NCBI GenBank assembly: GCA_013698135.1 | Contig: JACCVM010000217.1 | Location: 1-5,435 of the forward strand | Direction: 5' to 3' | DNA: 5,435 nucleotides | From: Euzebyaceae bacterium | GTDB taxonomy: Bacteria; Actinomycetota; Nitriliruptoria; Euzebyales; Egibacteraceae | In this document: in pieces, positions 1 to 5,435 of the stretch | Position numbering within the stretch: the stretch's first letter is position 1 | How the letters are laid out: each line of letters begins with the position of its first letter | Made by a program: the position numbers and the translations under genes | The notes under the pieces: model-generated | What the model was told of the DNA's origin: nothing | The model's input: the letters and a program-made list of their open reading frames with translations, nothing else | Database searches by the model: none

Positions 1-19
1 GCCACTAGACGACGGGACC
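1..19 (-). tRNA. tRNA-Glu, 5' end only (cut by window edge)
   Basis: Read on the minus strand, the first 19 nt give an acceptor strand GGTCCCG followed by TCGTCTAGTGGC. This is the characteristic 5' part of a bacterial tRNA-Glu: acceptor 5' strand, T8-C9-like junction and start of the D-arm with the GTCTAGTGGC sequence. The anticodon lies outside the window, so the Glu identity rests on this 5' signature and on its position right after tRNA-Gln. Only 4 nt (20-23) separate the two tRNAs, so they must be processed from one precursor. Pairing of gltX with Gln and Glu tRNAs is known in mycobacteria (recalled, not checked). Confidence 0.72.
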
Positions 20-23
20 GCAG

Positions 24-95
24 CTCGGGGGGAAGGACTCGAACCCTCAATAACTGGACCAGAACCAGTCGTGTTGCCGTTTACACCACCCCCGA
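24..95 (-). tRNA. tRNA-Gln, anticodon CTG
   Basis: This is a 72-nt cloverleaf on the minus strand. The acceptor is TCGGGGG (95-89) paired with CCCCCGA (31-25), with discriminator G at 24. The D-stem is GTGT/ACAC. The anticodon stem ACTGG/CCAGT encloses the loop TTCTGGT, with anticodon CTG at 62-60, which reads CAG codons. The variable loop is 4 nt. The T-arm is GAGGG-TTCGAGT-CCTTC with one G-T pair. CCA is not encoded; the next bases are CTG. In actinobacteria this tRNA is normally charged first with Glu by a non-discriminating GluRS and then amidated by GatCAB (family knowledge). The gltX gene lies 61 nt upstream. Confidence 0.95.
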
Positions 96-107
96 AGGGC
101 GGACCCA

Positions 108-137
108 ACGGTAGCAGCCGCCACCGAAGGCCTCCAA
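108..137 (-). promoter_or_regulatory. Possible sigma-70-type promoter for the tRNA-Gln/tRNA-Glu pair
   Basis: In the 61-nt gap between the gltX stop and tRNA-Gln, the minus strand has TTGGAG (137-132), an 18-nt spacer and TACCGT (113-108). TACCGT fits the TAnnnT form common in actinobacterial -10 boxes and lies 12 nt before the mature tRNA 5' end, which is a reasonable distance for a start site just ahead of the tRNA. The -35 match is only TTG plus weak similarity. Such matches are easy to find by chance, so this is tentative. Co-transcription from gltX is the alternative. Confidence 0.28.
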
Positions 138-156
138 CCCACGACCTCAGTCCCGA

Positions 157-1674
157 TCAGCGGACCATCGGCTGCGCCGCCCGGATGCGCGCCAGCACCA
201 GCTCGCGATCCAGCAGGGCCAATGTCTCGGGCAGCGGCGGGCTCACCGCGGACCCGGCGACGGCCACCCGCACGGGTTGGAAGGTCTTGCCACGACCCAG
301 CTCCAAGTCGGCCGCCACGCCGTCGAGCGCGGTCAGAATCGCTTCGGCGTTCCACTCGCCGACCTCGGCCAGCACCCGCTCCGCGGCGTCCAGGACCCCG
401 CCCGCACGTCCCTTGAGGTGTTTGGCCACGGCCGCGTCGTCGAACACGACGTCGTCGCGGAAGCAGAAGGCCACCAGCGGCTCGGCCTCGGCGAGGATCT
501 GGATACGCTCTCGCAGCAGGGGCGCCAGGCCGAGCAGCAGGCGCTGCTGTTCGGGTGAGGCAGGCTGGCTGAGCAGCCCGGCGGCGTGCAGGTACGGGTG
601 CAGGTGCTCGGCGAGCTCGGCGTCGTCCAGCTCCTTGATCCGGTCGCCGTTCATCGCGCGCAGCTTCGCCGTGTCGAAGAACGCGGGATTGCGCCCGACC
701 CGGTCGAGGGTGAACCGGTCGATCAGCTCGTCGACGGTGAACCGCTCGGTGGTGGCGTCATACGACCAGCCGCACAGGGCCAGGAAGTTGACCAGCACCT
801 CGGGCAGGAATCCCTGCCGGCGGAACTCGTCGATCGCCACCGAGCCGTGGCGCTTTGACAGCGGCTTGCGGTCGTCGCCGACCAGCAACGGCTGGTGGGC
901 AAACACCGGCGGCACGGCGTCGGCGGGCCGGCCAGGGTAGGCGTTGTCGGCCAGCGCCTGGTCCAGCAGGTCGTCGGCCAGCAGCAGGTTGTACAGCAGC
1001 AGCTGACGAGGCGTTGCCGACAGCAGGTCCTCGCCCCGACTGACGACGTTGATCCCCATGGCCAGGTCGTCCACGGCGTTGGCCAGGTAATAGGTCACCG
1101 AGCCGCCCCCACGCTGCACCACGAAGTCGGCGATGTCGGCCCACGCGAACTCGACCGGCCCTCGGATGAGATCGGTGAACCCGACCGTGCCCTCGTCGGG
1201 CGTGCGGATGCGGACCACAGGCTGACGGCCCTCGGCGAGGAACGCCTCACGCTGCTCGTCGGTCAGGTTGCGGTGCCCGCCGCCGTAGCCGGGCGGTCGC
1301 CCCTCCCGCTGCGCGGCCTCACGATCAGCAGCAAGCTCGGCAGGCGTCTCGTAGGCGTCGTAAGCCCCGCCGGCCTTCAGCAGCGCCGCCACCACCGCGG
1401 CGTACAGGTCGGTCCGCTCGCTCTGGCGGTAGGGACCGTGGGGCCCTCCGACCTCAGGGCCCTCGTCCCAGTCCAGGCCGAGGAACCGCAGCGCCTCGAT
1501 CATGCCGTGCATCGACTCGTCGGTGACCCGCTCGGCGTCGGTGTCCTCGATACGAAACACGAAGGCACCCTTGTCGTGCCGCGCCGCCAGCCAGTTGTAC
1601 AACGCCGCGCGGGCGCCGCCGACGTGCAACCAGCCGCTGGGCGCCGGGCAGAAACGAGTACGCGTCACGGGCAT
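157..1674 (-). CDS. gltX: Glutamyl-tRNA synthetase (class I), probably non-discriminating
   Basis: A 505-residue cytoplasmic enzyme that attaches glutamate to tRNA-Glu, and in organisms using GatCAB also to tRNA-Gln. The class I HIGH-type motif is LHVGG at residues 16-20, within PAPSGWLHVGGARAALYNWL. The conserved RIEDTDAER follows at 41-49 and the YRQSER segment at 82-87. The GEDLLSATPRQ segment lies at 214-224, and the KMSKS-type motif is KPLSKRHGS at 270-278. The helical anticodon-binding C-terminal half is present, and length is slightly above the usual 470-490. Residues 105-109 (YDAYE), where E. coli GluRS has its zinc-binding cysteines, contain no Cys, so this is a zinc-free form. The ATG at 1674 has GAGGAG 9 nt upstream. 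FAH-fold gene 70 nt upstream; tRNA-Gln and tRNA-Glu follow. That it accepts tRNA-Gln is inferred from phylum and context. Confidence 0.96.
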   Translation of the reverse strand: MPVTRTRFCPAPSGWLHVGGARAALYNWLAARHDKGAFVFRIEDTDAERVTDESMHGMIEALRFLGLDWDEGPEVGGPHGPYRQSERTDLYAAVVAALLKAGGAYDAYETPAELAADREAAQREGRPPGYGGGHRNLTDEQREAFLAEGRQPVVRIRTPDEGTVGFTDLIRGPVEFAWADIADFVVQRGGGSVTYYLANAVDDLAMGINVVSRGEDLLSATPRQLLLYNLLLADDLLDQALADNAYPGRPADAVPPVFAHQPLLVGDDRKPLSKRHGSVAIDEFRRQGFLPEVLVNFLALCGWSYDATTERFTVDELIDRFTLDRVGRNPAFFDTAKLRAMNGDRIKELDDAELAEHLHPYLHAAGLLSQPASPEQQRLLLGLAPLLRERIQILAEAEPLVAFCFRDDVVFDDAAVAKHLKGRAGGVLDAAERVLAEVGEWNAEAILTALDGVAADLELGRGKTFQPVRVAVAGSAVSPPLPETLALLDRELVLARIRAAQPMVR

Positions 1675-1744
1675 GGGTTAGGGCTCCTCGACGGGGGCGG
1701 AACCGGCCGAAGGCTATCGAGCGGCGACAGCCCCCGATGCAACA

Positions 1745-2509
1745 TCAGGTGTCGGCCACCACCGGGTTGGTCAGCTCACCGATGCCTTCCACCGAGACGC
1801 TGACCTGGTTGCCGTCGCGCAGTGGCCCCACACCGGCGGGCGTTCCCGTCAGCAGGACGTCACCGGGCAACAGCGTCGTGAACGCGGCGCAGTAGGCCAC
1901 CAGCTGCGCCACATCGAACAGCAGGTCAGCGGTCGACCCGTTCTGGCGCACATCGCCGTCGACCGTGCAGCGCACCGCCAGCCCGGCGGCGGGGTCCAGC
2001 TCGGTCTCGATCCACGGCCCCAACGGGCAGAAGGTGTCAAAGCCTTTCCCGCGGGTCCACTGGCCGTCGCTGCGCTGCAGGTCGCGCGCCGTGACGTCGT
2101 TGGCGCAGGTGTAGCCAAGCACCGCACCGAGGACCTCTTCGACCGCGACCTTGCGCGTCAACCGGCCGATGACGACCGCCAGCTCAGCCTCATGCTGCAC
2201 GTCGTCGGACAGCGCCGGTAGCCGGATCTGCTCGCCAGGGCCGATGACCGAGGTCGCGGGCTTGAGAAAGATCAGCGGCTCGGCCGGTACCTCGTTGCCC
2301 AGCTCGGCCGCGTGCTTGAGATAGTTGCGGCCGACGCACAGCACTTTGGAGGGCAGCACCGGTGCCAGCAGCCGCACCCGATCCAGCGGGGCGACCTGAT
2401 CGGTCAGCTCGAACGGGGCGAACGGGTGGCCGTCGAGCAGGATGACCAGGTCGTCCCGCACGAGGCCGAAGGCGGGCCCGTCGGGACGGGCGACACGGAC
2501 CAGACGCAT
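1745..2509 (-). CDS. Fumarylacetoacetate hydrolase (FAH) family protein
   Basis: A 254-residue cytosolic enzyme of the FAH superfamily, whose members hydrolyse, decarboxylate, isomerise or tautomerise 2-oxo or 2-hydroxy diacids using a divalent metal. A short N-terminal lid region (1-50) precedes the catalytic domain, which starts at LCVGRNYLKHAAELG (57-71). Metal ligands fit E107 and E109 in QHEAELAVVIG and D138 in ANDVTARDLQ. QWTRGKGFDTFCPLGPW spans 150-166, with the usual lysine at 155, and GTPAGVG at 222-228 closes the site. All key residues are present, so it should be active. The substrate cannot be read from sequence; homologues are often labelled 2-hydroxyhepta-2,4-diene-1,7-dioate isomerase, but housekeeping roles such as oxaloacetate tautomerase or decarboxylase are also known. 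No aromatic-catabolism genes are nearby, which favours a housekeeping role. The ATG at 2509 has a weak Shine-Dalgarno. It lies 25 nt after the zinc-ribbon gene. Confidence 0.93.
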   Translation of the reverse strand: MRLVRVARPDGPAFGLVRDDLVILLDGHPFAPFELTDQVAPLDRVRLLAPVLPSKVLCVGRNYLKHAAELGNEVPAEPLIFLKPATSVIGPGEQIRLPALSDDVQHEAELAVVIGRLTRKVAVEEVLGAVLGYTCANDVTARDLQRSDGQWTRGKGFDTFCPLGPWIETELDPAAGLAVRCTVDGDVRQNGSTADLLFDVAQLVAYCAAFTTLLPGDVLLTGTPAGVGPLRDGNQVSVSVEGIGELTNPVVADT

Positions 2510-2534
2510 GCTTCGACGCTACCAGGATGGTGTC

Positions 2535-2837
2535 CTACCGCTGCGCTGCATGAGGACAGGATGGCGCCGCGCCGAGGCGGGAAAGCCACGCCTCGGCGGC
2601 GCCCTCCAGCGCCTCGGCGAGCTGCTCCTGGACGTCGAGGTCCGGCTCCTCACCGCAGGCGTGGCAGGCAGCGGCGGCCAGCTGCGCGTCGGCATGGGCG
2701 ATGGCCACCCCGACGCTGCCGCCCTCGCCGGGCCGCACCTGCAGCGCGACGTCGCGCAGCACCACCTCGGCCTCCAAGGCGTATTCGCCGCAGTTGGGGC
2801 AGGGCAGGTCCAGCCACACCGCTTCGTCAACCATCAC
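2535..2837 (-). CDS. Small zinc-ribbon-like protein, function unknown
   Basis: A 100-residue protein I do not recognise by name. It has two CxxC knuckles, CPNCGEY (C13, C16) and CHACGEE (C58, C61), separated by 41 residues, as expected of a zinc ribbon with a beta-rich insert. The acidic C-terminal part (about 64-86, EEPDLDVQEQLAEALEGAAEAW) looks helical. There is no signal peptide or membrane segment, so it is probably cytosolic. Third codon positions are strongly G/C over the first 80 or so codons, and the CxxC pairs would be unlikely in a shadow frame. The start is GTG at 2837 or the adjacent ATG at 2834; AGGGGG lies 10 nt before the GTG, which favours GTG. It sits between map and the FAH gene with short gaps and is probably co-transcribed. 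The last ten or so codons are less typical and may be variable. DNA, RNA or protein binding are all possible. Confidence 0.72.
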   Translation of the reverse strand: MMVDEAVWLDLPCPNCGEYALEAEVVLRDVALQVRPGEGGSVGVAIAHADAQLAAAACHACGEEPDLDVQEQLAEALEGAAEAWLSRLGAAPSCPHAAQR

Positions 2838-2903
2838 GGCCTGCGTTCCCCCTGGTCGCCACCCCTAGTCGTCGGCGTGACGCCGGACGTGCCTCCCCTG
2901 CCG

Positions 2904-3716
2904 TCAGCAGGCAAGCAGGGCGGCTGACCGTTCGGCCTCGTCGGCACGGGCGGTCAGTACGAGCGGGCCGTCCTCGGTGACGGCGACGGTGTGCTCCCAG
3001 TGGGCGGCGATCCGTCCGTCCAAGGTTTGGGTGGTCCAACCATCCTGCGTGATCCGCCATCCGGGCGCGCCGAGCGTGAACATCGGCTCAATGGCGAACA
3101 CCAGACCCGGCTTGAGGCGCATCCCGCGGCCTCGACGACCACGGTTGAGGACCAGCGGATCCTCGTGCAGCCGTCGGCCGATACCGTGGCCGCCGAGGAC
3201 GTGGCCATCGTGCTCGGCGATGACGCCGTAGCCGCGCGCCGCACCGACCTCGCCGATGGCGGCTGACACGTCGCCCAGGCGGTTGCCGACCAGCAGTGCG
3301 GCGATGCCCCGCCACATGGCCTCGCGGGTGTCCTCGACCAGGTTCGCAACGCCATCGTGGGCAGCGTCACGCCCACCGACGATGCTGGTCCACGCCGAAT
3401 CGGCGTGGTAGCCGTCGAGCAGCACGCCGCCGTCGACGCTGAGCACGTCTCCGCTGCGCAAGATCACGTCGTCGGCGGGGATCGCGTGCACGATCTGATC
3501 GTTGACCGAGGTGTTCAGCGTCGCCGGGTAGCCGCGGTAGCCCTTGAATGACGGCAGCGCGCCTCGGCGGCGGATCTCTCGCTCGGCGACCCGGTCTAGC
3601 TCACCCGTCGTGACTCCGGGCTGCGCGACGCCGGCGAGCAGCTCGTGGACCGCCGCCAGGACCCGACCTGCCGCTGCCATTACCTCAATCTCGGCGGGCG
3701 ACTTTCGCGTGACCAT
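2904..3716 (-). CDS. map: Methionine aminopeptidase, type I
   Basis: A 270-residue cytosolic dimetal protease that removes the initiator methionine from nascent proteins after deformylation. It has the type I pita-bread fold without the type II insert. All expected residues are present: H77 (VHAIP), metal ligands D95 and D106 (DGGVLLDGYHAD), H177 in GGHGIG, H184 in LHEDP, E210 in FAIEPMF and E241 in HWEHTVAVTEDG. Spacings D95-D106, H177-H184, H177-E210 and E210-E241 equal those of E. coli MAP as I recall it. The segment before H177 is about 5 residues longer than in E. coli (EHDGHVLGGHGIG). There is no N-terminal SH3-binding zinc extension. ATG at 3716 has GGGAGG 4 nt upstream, a strong start. 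The 113-nt gap before it may hold its own promoter, but I could not pick one. Actinobacteria often carry two MAPs, so this may be one of a pair. Confidence 0.95.
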   Translation of the reverse strand: MVTRKSPAEIEVMAAAGRVLAAVHELLAGVAQPGVTTGELDRVAEREIRRRGALPSFKGYRGYPATLNTSVNDQIVHAIPADDVILRSGDVLSVDGGVLLDGYHADSAWTSIVGGRDAAHDGVANLVEDTREAMWRGIAALLVGNRLGDVSAAIGEVGAARGYGVIAEHDGHVLGGHGIGRRLHEDPLVLNRGRRGRGMRLKPGLVFAIEPMFTLGAPGWRITQDGWTTQTLDGRIAAHWEHTVAVTEDGPLVLTARADEAERSAALLAC

Positions 3717-3726
3717 GGTGCCTCCC
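3717..3726 (-). promoter_or_regulatory. Shine-Dalgarno of map
   Basis: On the minus strand GGGAGG (3726-3721) sits 4 nt before the ATG at 3716-3714. It is the clearest ribosome binding site in the window and fixes the map start. Confidence 0.7.
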
Positions 3727-3829
3727 TGGCGCTTGCCGGACTCGGTGGCACCGGCTCTGCCGAGGAACCGGCATCATGGCAGCGGTCAGCCGCTTGCGCC
3801 ACCACACCTTCCGGCTGGCGGCGTTGCAG

Positions 3830-4705
3830 CTAGGTCGGGGGCGCCTCCCGCGGAACGAGGCGCCCGCTCACCCGCGACAGGACCACGACGGCGCTCAAGA
3901 TCAGCGCGCCGCCGATCATCTGGCCGGGGGTCACCGTCTCGCCGAGCACCATCGCCGCCAACACCACCGTGACCAGCGGCTCCAGCGCCGAGATGGTCGA
4001 GGCGTCAGCTGGGCCGACCCGTTGCAGGCCGGCGAAGAAAGTGCCGATCGCCAGCACCGTGGACACCAGGGCCAGCGCAACGACCGCCGCCCAGCCGCCG
4101 GCGTCGCCGGGAAAAGGTGGTCGCTGCACGACGGTGAGCGCCGCATACACCAGCGCCGCCGTCGAGATGATGACCGTCGTGGACGCCACGGCACCGGCAT
4201 GCGGCGTTACCCGCGACCCCACGATGATGTAGCAGGAATAGAACATCGCCGAGGCCAGCGCCATGGCGATGCCCAGCGGGGTTCCACCGCTTGCCTGCCC
4301 CACGGTCAGCGCCGAACCGGCCATGGCGGCCAGCAGCGCGAGCAGCCGCAGGCCGGTGATCGGCTGTCGCAGGAAGACCGCAGCCAGCACGGCCACGATG
4401 GCGGGGTAGACGTACAGCAGCAGCGACGCCAGCGACGCCGGGATCAGCTGTGCGGCGGTGAAGAACGTGAACGACTGCCCGACATAGCCGATGCCGCCGA
4501 GCGCCATCAGCGCGAGCAGGAGGCGTCCCCGCGGCAGCCGTTCCCGCCGCAGGGTCAGTAGCCCCACCATGCACACCGCCGCGATCGCAAAGCGGGCCGC
4601 CAGCACCGCGATGGGGTCTGCTCCCGAGGCGTAGGCCGTCTTGGCGAAGATCGCCAGCGCTCCGAACGCTGCCGCGGAGACGACGATCAGTGCGACTCCG
4701 GTCAG
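3830..4705 (-). CDS. EamA/DMT-family transporter, start uncertain (no ATG/GTG/TTG)
   Basis: A hydrophobic protein of about 286-291 residues with ten likely membrane helices in two EamA repeats, in the inner membrane. The first repeat begins at LIVVSAAAFGALAIFAKTAYASGADPIAVLAARF and contains SFTFFTAAQLIPASLASLLLYVYP. The second begins at LGIAMALASAMFYSCYIIVG and ends with AGLQRVGPADASTISALEPL and VLGETVTPGQMIGGALIL, the classic EamA signature. Family members move amino acids, nucleosides or drugs, usually outward; the substrate here is unknown. The open frame runs back into ilvE to 4972, but that part is an Arg/Ser-rich shadow. Between the ilvE stop and helix 1 there is no ATG, GTG or TTG. Candidate starts are CTG at 4705 (AAGGG 12 nt upstream) or CTG at 4690 (GGAG 5 nt upstream, the better spacing). 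A base error at the start is also possible. ilvE ends 40 nt upstream. Confidence 0.88.
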   Translation of the reverse strand: MTGVALIVVSAAAFGALAIFAKTAYASGADPIAVLAARFAIAAVCMVGLLTLRRERLPRGRLLLALMALGGIGYVGQSFTFFTAAQLIPASLASLLLYVYPAIVAVLAAVFLRQPITGLRLLALLAAMAGSALTVGQASGGTPLGIAMALASAMFYSCYIIVGSRVTPHAGAVASTTVIISTAALVYAALTVVQRPPFPGDAGGWAAVVALALVSTVLAIGTFFAGLQRVGPADASTISALEPLVTVVLAAMVLGETVTPGQMIGGALILSAVVVLSRVSGRLVPREAPPT

Positions 4706-4745
4706 GCGGTCAGAGCGCCCTTGCCGCGGGACTTGGCGACGGTCG

Positions 4746-5435
4746 TCAGCCGTTGACGTAGTCGAGCATGTAGTCGTACTTGGGCTCCTTGCCCTTGACC
4801 ACGGCGAAGAACAGATCCTGCAGCTGCTTGGTGATCGGTCCGGGCGCTCCGAGCTCGCGCTCGTCGACCGAGCGGATCGGCACGACCTCGGCGGCAGTGC
4901 CGGTGTAGAAGCCCTCGTCGGCGATGTACAGGTCGTGACGCAGCAACGTCGTCTCCGCGAACGGGATGTCAAGGTCGGCGGCGAACTGAATCACCGCGTC
5001 GCGGGTGATTCCCCGCAAGACGCCCTGGGACAGCGGTGGGGTCAGCAGCATGCCGTCCCTGACGATGAACACGTTCTCGCCGGGACCCTCGGAGACATAG
5101 CCGTTCTCGTTGAGCAGGATCGCTTCGTCGTACCCGGCCTTGAGCACCTCGACCTTGGCCAGCGCGGAGTTGATGTACACCCCGCAGGCTTTGGCAGCCG
5201 TCGGGATCATGTTCGCCCCGATGCGCTGCCACGACGACACCTTGGCTCGCACGCCGTTGAGAAGGCCCTCCTCTCTTATTTATTTTGATAAGGGGAACAC
5301 CGAGATCTACACCGACACCCGTGACGGCAGCGGGTTCAGACCCATCTCTCCGTAGCCCAGGTAGACCAGCGGGCGGATGTAACAGGATTCAGGACCGTTG
5401 ATGCGGATCAGCTCGCGGGTGGCGTCCATCATCTC
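4746..5435 (-). CDS. ilvE: Branched-chain amino acid aminotransferase, 5'-truncated by window edge and interrupted by an artefact-like block
   Basis: A PLP enzyme (fold type IV) for the last step of Leu, Ile and Val synthesis, transferring an amino group from glutamate to the branched 2-oxoacids. The frame enters at 5435 (EMMDATRELIR) and ends at TGA 4746-4748; by comparison with E. coli IlvE about 77 N-terminal residues lie outside. Visible landmarks are CYIRPLVYLGYGEMGLNPLP, VSSW, the PLP lysine in PTAAKACGVYINSALAKVE (codon 5190-5192), YVSEGPGENVFIV, GITRDAVI and GTAAEVVPIRSVD. Codons TAG (5307-5309) and TAA (5280-5282) interrupt the frame in a block resembling the Illumina P5 adapter, yet both sides stay in frame and family length is kept. 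The conserved PWGAYLG is destroyed there. The GTG at 5252 is an internal codon, not the start. The gene is probably intact in the organism. Confidence 0.93.
5274..5312 (+). other. Illumina P5-like adapter sequence plus AT-rich tail within ilvE (probable assembly artefact)
   Basis: Read on the + strand, 5284-5312 matches the 29-nt Illumina P5 sequence at 24 positions, including an uninterrupted 15-nt match CACCGAGATCTACAC (5298-5312). The adjoining 5274-5291 has only 2 G/C out of 18 in a window of about two-thirds G+C. On the minus strand it reads TTATC followed by AAAATAAATAAGA, like a read running off the end of the adapter into poly-A. The block carries both in-frame stops of ilvE. Bases coding ISVFP (minus, 5306-5292) look like a mix of adapter and native codons, so the consensus seems to be a mosaic rather than a clean insertion. 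Confidence 0.8.

Noticed and set aside
71..940. Long + strand open frames antisense to gltX (71-940 and 895-1803)
   Set aside because: They are Arg/Ser/Ala-rich or low-complexity translations with no recognisable motif, opposite a clear gltX. High-GC genomes routinely give such antisense shadows.
2871..2888. Hairpin GTCGGCG-TGA-CGCCGGAC between map and the zinc-ribbon gene as a terminator
   Set aside because: The stem is only 5-8 pairs with a bulge and tiny loop and no T-run on either strand; imperfect palindromes of this size are frequent in GC-rich DNA.
3751..3771. Seven-pair hairpin (CCGGCTC/GAACCGG, loop of 7) between the transporter and map
   Set aside because: It has one G-T pair and no T-run, so it does not qualify as an intrinsic terminator. 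It might be a weak attenuating structure, but nothing supports that.
3776..4561. + strand open frame of 261 residues antisense to the transporter
   Set aside because: The composition is dominated by Arg, Gln, Gly and His and has no family features. It is the complement of a strongly supported EamA gene.
4706..4972. Extension of the transporter frame upstream into ilvE
   Set aside because: The added 89 residues are Arg/Ser/Thr-rich, overlap the well-conserved ilvE C-terminus and precede the first membrane helix; this is a shadow in the +1-type frame.
5280..5309. Stop-codon recoding, an intron or a small mobile insertion inside ilvE
   Set aside because: There are no inverted ends, target duplication or selenocysteine/pyrrolysine context, and the family length is kept exactly. 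The adapter match explains the block better.
1..5435. CRISPR array, insertion sequence, phage or defence genes, riboswitch or T-box
   Set aside because: I found no direct repeats with regular spacing, transposase motifs, long inverted repeats or T-box/riboswitch core sequences; all genes are housekeeping types.

Overview
This is a high-GC, single-strand window of ordinary housekeeping genes. The base composition, the GC-rich third codon positions, the style of the glutamyl-tRNA synthetase and the gene order all point to an actinobacterial (Actinomycetota) chromosome, perhaps an uncultured or metagenome-assembled lineage such as Acidimicrobiia. The phylum call is fairly firm and the class is a guess. 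Every supported gene lies on the minus strand, so the biological order runs from the right end of the window to the left.

In that order the window holds: the 3' part of ilvE, a branched-chain aminotransferase cut by the window edge and carrying an artefact-like block; an EamA/DMT-family transporter with no standard start codon; a type I methionine aminopeptidase (map) with a good Shine-Dalgarno; a small zinc-ribbon-like protein with two CxxC pairs; a fumarylacetoacetate-hydrolase-fold enzyme; gltX (glutamyl-tRNA synthetase); tRNA-Gln(CTG); and the first 19 nt of a tRNA-Glu running off the left edge. Gaps between genes are 25 to about 113 nt and no stretch over 300 nt lacks a gene. The protein genes could be one transcript or a few overlapping ones. 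I see no convincing rho-independent terminator between them.

The functional logic is amino-acid and translation housekeeping. GluRS sits directly upstream of the two tRNAs it would charge if, as in most actinobacteria, Gln-tRNA is made by the indirect GatCAB route. The FAH-fold gene next to gltX matches, from memory, the Rv2993c-Rv2992c-glnU-gluT order of Mycobacterium tuberculosis.

The strongest oddity is not biology. Inside ilvE, positions 5274-5312 read in the + direction as a degraded copy of the Illumina P5 flow-cell adapter (24 of 29 bases, including 15 exact in a row), followed by an AT-rich tail. This block puts two in-frame stops into ilvE but keeps the reading frame and the family length, and it replaces the conserved PWGAYLG segment. 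I read it as an assembly or consensus artefact in an intact gene. I did not find a novel defence, mobile or regulatory system here.
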